A DNA stretch of 20,490 nt from Pseudomonadota bacterium (GTDB lineage: Bacteria > Myxococcota > Myxococcia > Myxococcales > Anaeromyxobacteraceae). The DNA is taken from contig JAEYZK010000261.1 of assembly GCA_023428085.1 (NCBI GenBank), positions 1 through 20,490 on the forward strand, given 5' to 3'. Of the stretch, positions 1 to 6,355 are shown piece after piece. A model generated the notes under the pieces. The model ran no database searches. It was not told where the DNA came from and was given only the letters and a program-made list of their open reading frames with translations. A program made the position numbers and the translations under genes. The number at the start of each line of letters is the position of its first letter. Position 1 is the first letter of the stretch.

Positions 1-1
1 C

Positions 2-181
2 GGTTTCGGAATAAGTTTGGCGTACTTCGCGGTTGATACGTTCTACGATGGCGGCGCCGGAGCGGCTGCTGCCGACGCCCTCACGGCCGTGGCGGATGGG
101 ATGGCCACGGTCGTCCAAGCGATGACACCGAATCCTGCGGCCGTGGCGTCGCGCCGCGGCTTCGGGTTCGGGATACCCTGA
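2..181 (+). CDS. C-terminal tail of an unidentified protein (partial, possible polymorphic-toxin tail)
   Basis: The open frame enters from the left edge and ends at TGA 179-181, giving about 59 residues (GFGISLAYFAVDTFYDGGAG near the start, ending RRGFGFGIP). There is no start codon that would make a sensible protein, so this is the 3' end of a gene beginning outside the window. It is Gly/Ala-rich with a short hydrophobic stretch. A small membrane-protein gene follows after 15 bp. That layout, and a second tail plus membrane-protein pair 640 bp downstream, resembles the C-terminal end of an Rhs or other polymorphic toxin followed by its immunity gene. I do not recognise a catalytic toxin motif, so the toxin reading is inference from context only. 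It could equally be the end of an unrelated surface protein. Codons such as ATA and TTG are less GC-biased than those of the genes beyond 2.4 kb, which suggests acquired DNA. Confidence 0.5.
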   Translation, partial: GFGISLAYFAVDTFYDGGAGAAAADALTAVADGMATVVQAMTPNPAAVASRRGFGFGIP

Positions 182-196
182 TCAAGGGAGCCTCTG

Positions 197-751
197 ATGC
201 TTGCGCGACTCGTCTGGGATCTGTGCCTGCTGTTATACCTGCCGCACCTGGGCTGGGCAGATCCCGACATGCGTCGCTGGCGAGCGACCGTGTGGCTGAG
301 CCTACTGGAGTTTGGACTCCTCCTCGCCGTCTCGGGATGGCTGTGGTTGTGGACGGGCTGGGGGTTCCTTCGGTTCAATCTCCGGGGGGCGAGCATGGCG
401 GTGATGGGCATAATCTGGATTGTGAATCACGTTTTCGTGTTCACCCAACCCAGGATCGAGGAGCGCGAGCGGGACATCCTGAGCCTGCCGCCGTCACGGC
501 GGCGCGGCAGGCTCCTGCGTGCAGGCGTCGCGGCCCTGCTGCTCATCGCCGTGATCGTGTTGTCCCTCGTCGCTCGGCGCGCGATCGATAGCGCGCATCG
601 CCAGACGGCGATCGGCGTCCGAGCGACACGATTCGAGAGCGCGAAGAGCGCCGCGGAGCGGCCGCGATGGTGGGGCTGCGCCCGTGGCGTGCGGCGATGC
701 ACCACCGCTTGCTCCGCACGGGGGAGCGTGCGACGGTTGGACGTGGTTTGA
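197..751 (+). CDS. Small polytopic membrane protein, candidate immunity-type partner of the upstream tail
   Basis: The protein is 184 residues, starting at ATG 197 with a good ribosome binding site (AAGGGAG about 7 bases upstream). Four hydrophobic segments are visible near residues 5-19, 32-53, 66-82 and 108-127, separated by short Arg-rich loops, so it should sit in the inner membrane. The last 45 residues, after about residue 135, are Arg/Ser/Cys-rich, have no predicted membrane character and look unlike the first part. The original gene may have ended or been altered there and then read into foreign sequence. It lies 15 bp after the stop of the upstream partial gene, which suggests one transcript. 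Small membrane proteins directly after a toxin tail are often immunity proteins, but no family is recognised here and that role is inferred only from position. Confidence 0.6.
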   Translation: MLARLVWDLCLLLYLPHLGWADPDMRRWRATVWLSLLEFGLLLAVSGWLWLWTGWGFLRFNLRGASMAVMGIIWIVNHVFVFTQPRIEERERDILSLPPSRRRGRLLRAGVAALLLIAVIVLSLVARRAIDSAHRQTAIGVRATRFESAKSAAERPRWWGCARGVRRCTTACSARGSVRRLDVV

Positions 752-780
752 ATCAGATCCGCGAGTAGCCAGAACGGGCG

Positions 781-827
781 TTATCGGACGTGATCCGTCT
801 GACTCGCAGTTTGGATGTCCTATCCGC
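781..827 (+). repeat. Breakpoint repeat, copy A
   Basis: This 47-bp segment ends in TTGGATGTCCTATCCGC (811-827). It aligns over its whole length with copy B at 1473-1521 (about 40 of 49 columns identical, two single-base gaps) and shares the last 17 bases exactly with copy C at 1861-1877. GATCCG-like words recur within it, as in the multi-repeat ends of some insertion sequences. Sequence to the right of CCGC is unrelated in all three copies. Confidence 0.8.
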
Positions 828-920
828 ACCGTCGGCTCAGTCGCGATCGCGGCGGAGTTCGGGATTATTGCTGGCTCCGCACTCAATGCCACAGTGACCG
901 CGTTCTTCCCCGGGTGGTGA
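828..920 (+). pseudogene. Truncated C-terminal tail of a second unidentified protein
   Basis: Directly after repeat copy A, an open frame encodes about 30 residues (from TVGSVAIAAEFGIIAG to TAFFPGW) and stops at TGA 918-920. The frame stays open leftwards through the repeat to at least 684, but that upstream part reads as low-quality Pro/Asp/Ser-rich sequence and does not look like the same protein. The recognisable piece therefore appears cut at the repeat. It is hydrophobic and small-residue-rich, like the tail at 2-181. A membrane-protein gene starts 2 bp after its stop, so the two were probably translationally coupled. I read it as the orphan 3' end of a larger gene, possibly a toxin of the same class. 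No domain is recognised. Confidence 0.45.
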
Positions 921-922
921 CG

Positions 923-1291
923 ATGAATGATGCAGCTTCGAGCGGAACGCCTTGGCTGGTAGCCACGCGCCAGCGTTGGAAGGTGCGCGTGTTCTTCCTT
1001 CTCCTCTTTGTCGTGCTGGCGTGGATGGTCGTCCTGGTCACGAAGGGCGTGTACGCCTCACCTGGTGAAGGAATGAGCGACGACGCGCTGATCCTGGGCG
1101 CACTCGGGTTCGTGGTCATTGGCGTGGGAACCTTCGCCTGGCTGGCTCTGGCCGTCCGATGCCGATCCTGCTCGGCGAAGGTTGCCTGGCACCTGATGCG
1201 CCGTGCTGAGCACGGCCGGTGGTGGCTCGAGCTGAACCGTATGGAGTGCTGCCCTGCATGCGGTGCTCGGGGAGAGCTGCGCCGCAGCTGA
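923..1291 (+). CDS. Two-helix membrane protein with a C-terminal CxxC pair, candidate immunity-type protein
   Basis: The protein is 122 residues from ATG 923, which lies 2 bp after the preceding stop. Tight coupling with the upstream tail argues for this start over in-frame starts further left that read through repeat copy A. Hydrophobic segments lie near residues 22-40 and 56-78. They are followed by a soluble tail containing C80-x2-C83 and C110-x2-C113, a plausible zinc-ribbon-like pair on the cytoplasmic or periplasmic face. No family is recognised. Its position behind a truncated tail copies the arrangement at 2-751 and suggests an immunity or accessory membrane protein. Base composition is lower in GC than in the housekeeping genes further right. 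That it is a real gene is fairly well supported by clean membrane topology and paired cysteines; its function is not. Confidence 0.6.
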   Translation: MNDAASSGTPWLVATRQRWKVRVFFLLLFVVLAWMVVLVTKGVYASPGEGMSDDALILGALGFVVIGVGTFAWLALAVRCRSCSAKVAWHLMRRAEHGRWWLELNRMECCPACGARGELRRS

Positions 1292-1472
1292 GATGCGCGA
1301 TGGGCGGCTCCCCGCGACCAGCTGCGTCGCCGGTGGCAGCCCGCGAGGTGCCCGACCCCTTGCGACGCGAGCGGCCCTCGTGTCAGGCTCCCCCTCCAGA
1401 GTTCGCTTCCCGGAGATGGAAGGGGCGATGTCGCGGATCAAGGCGAGCAGCGAGGGGACCTCGCAGATCATC
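1292..1472. other. Spacer without a convincing gene
   Basis: About 180 bp separate the CxxC membrane protein from repeat copy B. Frames are open on both strands, but none shows a ribosome binding site, a domain or codon use like the neighbours. A minus-strand frame starting near 1471 reads plausibly for about 30 residues and could be debris of an element that once carried the repeat. No function is claimed. Confidence 0.4.
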
Positions 1473-1521
1473 TTATCCGACGTTGATCCGCCTCGATCCG
1501 CAGTCCGGATGTCCTATCCGC
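1473..1521 (+). repeat. Breakpoint repeat, copy B
   Basis: This 49-bp segment is related to copy A over its full length and carries the shared core GGATGTCCTATCCGC at 1507-1521. It immediately precedes the beta-helix gene fragment, whose reading frame continues without interruption from the core (read as GCPIR). Confidence 0.8.
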
Positions 1522-1859
1522 TTCGGCGACGGCAACCAGCACAACAGCAAGTACCAGATCATGGACACGATCCCCGGCGCGATCACCGTCAACAACGCCG
1601 ACGGGATCCAGTTCCACGGCAACGTGGTGAAGCACATCGGGAATCGGGAACGAGGGCATCTCGCTCATCAACGACGTCGTCAACTCGAGCGTCGTCGGCA
1701 ACGCGGTCCTCGACATCGCCGGGAGCGGCATCACGGTGGGGCACCCGCAGCACGCCTACCTGGGCGACGGCGGCGCGCGAGAAGTACGCCCCGGGCGTCG
1801 AGGGCATCTGCACCAACAACACCATCTCCAGCAACCTCATCTACAACGCCAGCGCCGCG
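1522..1859 (+). pseudogene. Internal fragment of a right-handed parallel beta-helix protein, two frameshifts
   Basis: Joined across frames, the segment encodes roughly 110 residues with the Asn/Val/Ile rungs of a parallel beta-helix: NADGIQFHGNVVKHIGN, then GISLINDVVNSSVVGNAVL, then GICTNNTISSNLIYN. Such proteins are commonly secreted polysaccharide lyases or glycosidases. The first frameshift is a visible 7-bp tandem duplication (ATCGGGA twice, 1636-1649). A second shift lies between about 1760 and 1778. Both ends of the gene are missing: the left end is cut at repeat copy B and the right end at repeat copy C. It is therefore a dead internal fragment. The beta-helix assignment is fairly secure from the repeated rungs; the enzymatic family is not determinable. 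Confidence 0.7.
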
Positions 1860-1860
1860 C

Positions 1861-1877
1861 TTGGATGTCCTATCCGC
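1861..1877 (+). repeat. Breakpoint repeat, copy C (core only)
   Basis: TTGGATGTCCTATCCGC is identical to 811-827. Sequence to its left is the beta-helix fragment, and to its right begins the minus-strand oxidoreductase fragment, so the 17 bp form the exact junction between two unrelated broken genes. Confidence 0.8.
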
Positions 1878-2300
1878 CAGGAGGCTGATCGCGGCGTCGA
1901 CGTCGTCGATCCAGGCGCGGACGTTGGCCGCCTCTGCCGGGAACGCGCGGGAGAGGTCCTCGAGGAGGTTCTCCCGGCCGGCCCGCAGCTCGAAGTCGAA
2001 CCCGGGAAGTGGAGTCGCTCGAACGTCTCCGGGAGCGGGTTCCACTGGAGCGCACCGCCGCCCGCGACGCGGAAGACGTTGCAGCTCACACCCTCCGTCA
2101 CGACCTCCCTGCCGACGTAGTGCACGCCCACGTCCCAGCTGAACCCGCCGCGACGCTCGAAGGCTGCGTGAACCCACCGGCCCGGTAGTGTCGCTCGAGC
2201 ACCAGCACGCGCCGCCGCGCCGGCCGCGCCAGGAGCGCTCCGGCCACGGGCCCGCCGATGCCCGATCACCACCACGTCGAAGTCGCCGCCCGGCCGCCCC
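1878..2300 (-). pseudogene. N-terminal fragment of a phytoene dehydrogenase/retinol saturase-like FAD oxidoreductase
   Basis: Read on the minus strand across frames, the segment gives DFDVVVIG, then IGGPVAGALLAR with RVLVLERHYRAGGFT, then FERRGGFSWDVGVHYVG, NVFRVAGGGALQWNPLPETF and FDFELRAGRENLLEDL, ending ISLLADR at repeat copy C. This is the start of the NAD(P)/FAD family that includes carotenoid isomerases and all-trans-retinol 13,14-reductases. At least three frameshifts are needed, near 2258-2264, near 2163-2168 and near 1998-2007. The first appears to remove about five bases and destroys the GxGxxG dinucleotide-binding loop. Only about 130 residues of a family usually near 500 are left. 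No start codon is clear, so the upstream edge is approximate. It is a non-functional remnant. Confidence 0.75.
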
Positions 2301-2404
2301 TCACCGTGTCGAGGGCGCGGAGAGCCCCGCGCGCACCTTCGACGCGACGGGCGCGCGCTCGGGGTTCGCCGCCGCGATCGTCTGCAACGGAGCCGCCGCC
2401 GAGA

Positions 2405-3214
2405 TCAGTCGCCCTCTCCGGATGCGCCGGGGAGGCACTCGTCCGCTTCGACGCTCTCGACCTTCGGCTTCGATTCGATCACCCGCCCGCCCTTGACCGC
2501 CACCCGCACGGTCTCGCGGTAGTGCCTGGGGATCCTCTTCTCGCCGGGCTCGCAGCCGGTTCGCTCGCTGCGGCACTCCCGCGTGACGACGAAGGCGGCG
2601 GCCTCGCGAGAGATCTTCGCCGTGCAGCGCTCGTACTCCCAGCCGGCGGGGCCGTCGCCGACCCTCGATACGGTGTCGCCCCAGATCGACAGGACGTGCT
2701 CGACCGTTCCGTCCTTCGCCGCGAGCGCGAAGTGGAGCCTCGTGCTCGTGGTGTCCGTGCCGCGCTCGTCCTCCTCGGGCTCCACGACGCCCGCCGCGGA
2801 GACCGCACCGCCGGGGACCGCGAGCGGCTCGGCCAGGGGAGCGGGCGCCGATCGCGAGAGCGCCGGGCACGCTTCGGCGGCGGCGCCGTCCTGGAGCTGC
2901 CGCGCGTAGGCGCCCGGATAGGCGGCCTTCACGGCCTCGAGCGCGGGCTTCGCGTCGCGGCACGCGCCAAGGGCGACGATCCAGAACCCCGGCTTGAGCC
3001 CGGGCACGGTCTTGCTCTCGAGGACCCTCGGATAGCCTGCGGCGAGCGTGACGCCCTTCTCGAGGACGGGCTGGAGCCGCTGGAACGAGCCGAGCGCCTT
3101 CTTCGCGTCGGCCTCGGTCGTGCCGCCGGAGAGGACGAGGAGGTGGAGCGGAGCGGCGTTCGCGCGGGCGGCGAGGGAGCACCCGAGCACGAGGGCGAAC
3201 ACGAGCCGGATCAT
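2405..3214 (-). CDS. Secreted protein with an N-terminal SPOR-like region, function unknown
   Basis: The protein is 269 residues starting at ATG 3214. Residues 1-20 form a signal peptide (MIRLVFALVLGCSLAARANA), so it is probably periplasmic. Residues about 22-110 (LHLLVLSGG, then KPGFWIVALGACRDAKPALE and a Tyr-Pro-Gly-Ala-Tyr motif) have the alternating hydrophobic pattern and the 'yvvlGpf'-type phrasing of SPOR-like peptidoglycan-binding modules; this is a resemblance, not a firm match. The remainder (about 140-269) is charged, with Cys residues and beta-strand-like runs (HVLSIWGDTVSRVGD, HYRETVRVAVKGGRVIES), and is not recognised. It is separated by 163 bp, including a palindromic repeat, from the upstream minus-strand lipoprotein gene, so it likely has its own promoter. 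It is the first intact gene to the right of the scrambled region, and its GC-rich codon use is typical of the rest of the window. Confidence 0.75.
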   Translation of the reverse strand: MIRLVFALVLGCSLAARANAAPLHLLVLSGGTTEADAKKALGSFQRLQPVLEKGVTLAAGYPRVLESKTVPGLKPGFWIVALGACRDAKPALEAVKAAYPGAYARQLQDGAAAEACPALSRSAPAPLAEPLAVPGGAVSAAGVVEPEEDERGTDTTSTRLHFALAAKDGTVEHVLSIWGDTVSRVGDGPAGWEYERCTAKISREAAAFVVTRECRSERTGCEPGEKRIPRHYRETVRVAVKGGRVIESKPKVESVEADECLPGASGEGD

Positions 3215-3273
3215 TGCGCGAGACTATCCTGGAAAGGGGCCCGGGGTTCCAGGGAAGAGGGTTCTACACTCGT

Positions 3274-3330
3274 CCGTTCGTCCTGAGCCCTTCGACAGGC
3301 TCAGGGTAAACGGAGTCGAAGGACGAACGG
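3274..3330. repeat. Dispersed palindromic (REP-like) repeat with nested hairpins, copy 1
   Basis: Perfect outer arms CCGTTCGTCC (3274-3283) and GGACGAACGG (3321-3330) enclose a second perfect stem CCTGAGCC (3282-3289)/GGCTCAGG (3298-3305). A third pairing, CTTCGAC (3290-3296) with GTCGAAG (3315-3321), would compete with the inner stem. The core CCCTTCGACAGGCTCAGGGT recurs with one change at 12509-12541. It lies between the 3' end of the FG-GAP lipoprotein gene and the start of the SPOR-like gene, where it could end transcription or stabilise RNA. Confidence 0.75.
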
Positions 3331-3377
3331 TCCCCGGCCGTTCGCCGCCTCCGCGCCTCCGCCCCGGTCCCCGCTCG

Positions 3378-6245
3378 CTACGGCAGGCACGCCGCCGGCA
3401 GCACCGCGAGCCCACCCACCGCGCCGAGGACGGCGTCGGGGCGCAGGTCGCCGTCGACGTCGCCCACGGCGAGGCCCGCGCCGCCCTGCGTGGTCCAGCG
3501 GCGGACCTCCTGCAACACGCCCGCGGCGTTCACCTCGAAGACCTCGAGCCCCTCCGTCAGGCGGTCGCGCACGGCGAGGACCTCGCGGCCGAGTCCGGGG
3601 AAGCCGGCGGCGGTGAGTCCCCTGGGCTGGTAGACGTAGCGCGACTGGGGCGCTGCGAGGGTGCCGTCGCCGTTCCCGAGGAGCACGTCCAGGCGGTCGT
3701 CCCCTGCGAGCGCGACGTCGGTGTGCCCGTCTCGGTTCAGGTCCGCGAAGGCGAGCTGCGGAGACGGCCCTGCGTCGCCGATGGCGACCTCGGTCGGCGC
3801 GGCGAACTGCAGCGCGCCCAGGCCCGGCGCGACCCGGATCGCGCCCCCGCCGACCAGCACGAGGTCGAGCCAGCCGTTCCCGTCGAGATCTGCGGTCGCG
3901 AAGAAGTACGGCACGATGGGCGGACCGACGGGCACCGCCGCCGCGAACGTGCCGTCGCCCAGCCCCCGCCAGACGTGCGTCGGGCCCCACCACCGGGCCG
4001 CCGAGACGACGTCGAGGTTGCCGTCGCGGTCGAGATCGACGAGCTCGAACCCCTGGCCGGCGTCCGGCCCGGGCTCGGGGAACGGCGACGCGGACACGAA
4101 CCCGCCGTCGCGCGCGAGGAGCACCTCGGAGGTGAAGCCGCGGCCGAGCACCAGGTCCGGGCGTCCGTCGCCGTCGAGATCGCCCGTCCGCACGGCGAGG
4201 ACGCTCGGCTCGTCGAGCACCGCACCTGGCGTGAACGTTCCGCCCCCCGCGCCGTGGAAGACGTGCAAGAGCCCGTTCGCCGCGTCCGTCCCGATCGCGT
4301 CGAGCTGTCGATCAGCGTCGAGATCGACCAGGGTGACGTCATCCCACCCCGGCGCGGGGCCGGGGCTCGCCCGCTGCAGGGGTGGCGCCTCGAGCCGGCC
4401 CGCGCCGCCGTTCCAGAGGAAGCGAACGCCGAGCCCAGGGCGCGAAGCGACGGCGAGATCCACGCGGCCGTCAGCGTCGAGGTCACCCCACTCCAGGCTC
4501 GTCGTCCCGACCTCGTAGTACGACTCCCCGGGAGCGAACGTCCCATCCCCCTCGTTCCGGAAGAGCAGGATCGCGCGGACGTCCCGGAACAGGTCGTCTC
4601 CCCAGATGCCGACCGCGATCTCGGGCCGCCCGTCGCCGGTCGCGTCCCCGGCCGCGATCGCCATCGGCAGCCAGGGCAGCTCGTGGCTCGTGGAGAGGAC
4701 GAGCCCTCCCGCGTCGTCCTGGCTGTAGACCGAGAGCCGCCCGGGCAGAGGCGGCGTGCCGTGCATGCCGACCGCGAGCACCTCGTCGCGTCCGTCCCCG
4801 TCCACGTCCGCCGCCGCGACCTGCTCGACCTCCATGTCGGCGAGGGTGGCCGCGTCCGGAACCTCGAGCACGCCGCCCGTGTTGCGGAAGATCCCCACCC
4901 GGTGCGACTGCCAGCTCCCGGCGATCACGTCCGGATCGCCGTCGCCGTCGACGTCGCCGAGCGCCAGCCGATCCGGGTACAGGCCAGACATGACGTTCAC
5001 CGAATACACGACCGGGGCCTCGAACCCCGACGCACGGCCACGGGCCACCCGGACGCGGGTCGAGTTCGCCACGATCAGCTCGGCGCGGCCGTCGGCGTCG
5101 AGGTCCGCGACCGCCGCGGCGGAGTGGATCGAGGCGCCGAGCGCGACGGAGGTCGGAGCGGCGAACGTGCCGTCCCCGTGTCCCCGGAGCAGCGCCGAGC
5201 TCACCTCGCCCAGCGCGACGACGTCGAGGTGGCCGTCGCCGTCCACGTCGCCGAGGAGCGCTCCGAGCACCGGGAAGCCGACCGGGTACGAGGCGGGGGC
5301 CGCGAACCTCCTTCCGCCGAGGTTCCGGAGCACCGTCACCTCGGTCCCGTACCCCCAGGGCTCGATCGACCGCGCGCCGTACACCACGTCGGCGAGGCCG
5401 TCGCCGTCGAGATCCCCGCTCGCGACCGTCTCGCTCGGTCCCCCGAGCAGGTCCGGCTGCCCCGGGAGCCCGAAGCCGTGGAGGCAGGCCGCCGCCGTGC
5501 ACGCTCCCGCGACGCAGAACCCGTTCACCGGGCAGGCGTTCCCGCACGCGCCGCAGTTCGCCGCGTCGGACGAGAGGCTCACGCAGCGATCTCCGCAGCG
5601 GACCTGGCCGGTCGGGCAGGTCGGGGCGCAGCGCCCGCCCTGGCACGACGTCCCGGGGCCGCACGCGACCGCGCAGCTCCCGCAGTGCGCGTCGTCGCTC
5701 TGGAGCTCGACGCAGCGATCGCCGCACTGCGTGCCGCCCGCGAGGTCGCACGTGGTGGCGCAGGCGCCGGCCGAGCAGACCTCGCCCGGCGCGCATCCCC
5801 GGTCGCAGGAGCCGCAGTGCGCCGGGTCGTTCCGCGTGTCCGCGCAGAACGCCGCCGCGCCCTCGCCGCAGGTCGTGAGGGGCGCCGCGCAGGTCGGGGC
5901 GCACGTGCCGCCGGAGCAGACCTGCCCGTCGGGGCAGGCGAGGTCGCACCCGCCGCAGTGCGCGGGGTCGTTCCGGGTGTCGGCGCAGAACGCGGCGCCG
6001 CCAGCGCCGCAGGTCGCGAGCGGCGCCGCGCAGCTCACCGCGCAGACGCCGTTCGAGCAGACCTCGCCCGCGTCGCACGCCTCACCGCACGCTCCGCAGT
6101 TGGCGTTGTCCGTGGCGAGCCGGGCGCACGCCCCATCGCAGACGACGGAGTCGCCCGCACACGGCGGACGCTGCGTCCGCTCCTCCGCGCAACCGGCGAG
6201 GTACAGCAGCACGACCGTGAAGGCGGCGAAGCCTGACGTACGCAT
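3378..6245 (-). CDS. Cys-rich and FG-GAP/VCBS repeat outer-membrane lipoprotein
   Basis: The protein is 955 residues. The start chosen is ATG 6245, with a purine-rich ribosome binding site (GAGGGGGGA), because it begins a clean lipoprotein signal (MRTSGFAAFTVVLLYLAGC, lipobox LAGC, lipidated C19). The open frame extends 52 codons further upstream without signal character. Residue +2 is Ala, so outer-membrane sorting is likely. Residues about 28-250 hold five Cys-rich repeats of the type CGDRCVxLxxDxxNCGxCGxxCxxGxxCxxGxC, probably disulfide-bonded. The rest is about 13 FG-GAP/VCBS repeats with calcium-loop motifs such as GDLDGDGLADVV, GDVDGDGHLDVV and ADLNRDGHTDVA, predicted to fold as beta-propeller blades. 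This combination is common in myxobacterial surface proteins of unknown ligand. It lies head-to-tail with a second FG-GAP gene 110 bp upstream. Adhesion or matrix binding is plausible; no enzyme motif is seen. Confidence 0.85.
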   Translation of the reverse strand: MRTSGFAAFTVVLLYLAGCAEERTQRPPCAGDSVVCDGACARLATDNANCGACGEACDAGEVCSNGVCAVSCAAPLATCGAGGAAFCADTRNDPAHCGGCDLACPDGQVCSGGTCAPTCAAPLTTCGEGAAAFCADTRNDPAHCGSCDRGCAPGEVCSAGACATTCDLAGGTQCGDRCVELQSDDAHCGSCAVACGPGTSCQGGRCAPTCPTGQVRCGDRCVSLSSDAANCGACGNACPVNGFCVAGACTAAACLHGFGLPGQPDLLGGPSETVASGDLDGDGLADVVYGARSIEPWGYGTEVTVLRNLGGRRFAAPASYPVGFPVLGALLGDVDGDGHLDVVALGEVSSALLRGHGDGTFAAPTSVALGASIHSAAAVADLDADGRAELIVANSTRVRVARGRASGFEAPVVYSVNVMSGLYPDRLALGDVDGDGDPDVIAGSWQSHRVGIFRNTGGVLEVPDAATLADMEVEQVAAADVDGDGRDEVLAVGMHGTPPLPGRLSVYSQDDAGGLVLSTSHELPWLPMAIAAGDATGDGRPEIAVGIWGDDLFRDVRAILLFRNEGDGTFAPGESYYEVGTTSLEWGDLDADGRVDLAVASRPGLGVRFLWNGGAGRLEAPPLQRASPGPAPGWDDVTLVDLDADRQLDAIGTDAANGLLHVFHGAGGGTFTPGAVLDEPSVLAVRTGDLDGDGRPDLVLGRGFTSEVLLARDGGFVSASPFPEPGPDAGQGFELVDLDRDGNLDVVSAARWWGPTHVWRGLGDGTFAAAVPVGPPIVPYFFATADLDGNGWLDLVLVGGGAIRVAPGLGALQFAAPTEVAIGDAGPSPQLAFADLNRDGHTDVALAGDDRLDVLLGNGDGTLAAPQSRYVYQPRGLTAAGFPGLGREVLAVRDRLTEGLEVFEVNAAGVLQEVRRWTTQGGAGLAVGDVDGDLRPDAVLGAVGGLAVLPAACLP

Positions 6246-6259
6246 GGTCCCCCCTCGAA

Positions 6260-6291
6260 GCAGGTGATCACGCGTTCCCACGTTCACCTGC
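6260..6291. promoter_or_regulatory. Inverted repeat in the leader of the FG-GAP lipoprotein gene
   Basis: GCAGGTGA (6260-6267) and TCACCTGC (6284-6291) are perfect 8-bp arms 16 bp apart, centred about 30 bp upstream of the start codon at 6245. The position suits an operator or an mRNA hairpin just before the ribosome binding site. A TTGACG hexamer lies further upstream on the minus strand, but no matching -10 is convincing, so the promoter itself is not called. Confidence 0.35.
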
Positions 6292-6355
6292 TCTCCGCCT
6301 TGATGGACGTCAAGCGTGCGGCCGCGCCGTCGGGGCTCCGGCATCCGGCCGAGGA

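Noticed and set aside
43..411. Minus-strand 122-codon open frame at the left edge
   Set aside because: It crosses two plus-strand coding stretches and is Arg/Ser/Ala-rich without structure; a shadow frame.
1058..1471. Minus-strand open frame as a transposase remnant linked to repeat copy B
   Set aside because: The first 30 residues look protein-like, but no transposase motif (DDE, helix-turn-helix) is visible and the frame overlaps the better-supported CxxC membrane-protein gene.
813..1877. GCPIR peptide as a conserved protein junction
   Set aside because: The sequence to the left differs in reading frame between copies A and B because of single-base gaps, and copy C joins genes on opposite strands, so the conservation is at DNA level rather than protein level.
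781..1877. CRISPR array or integron cassette array
   Set aside because: Only three copies exist, at irregular spacing (about 690 and 360 bp), with no cas genes, integrase or attC-like symmetry; the core has only 4-bp inverted arms.
3048..6236. Plus-strand 1062-codon open frame
   Set aside because: It is antisense to the FG-GAP lipoprotein. Its translation is Arg/Glu/Val-rich repeats mirroring the DGDG motifs, with no domain or start signal; long antisense frames are expected at this GC content.
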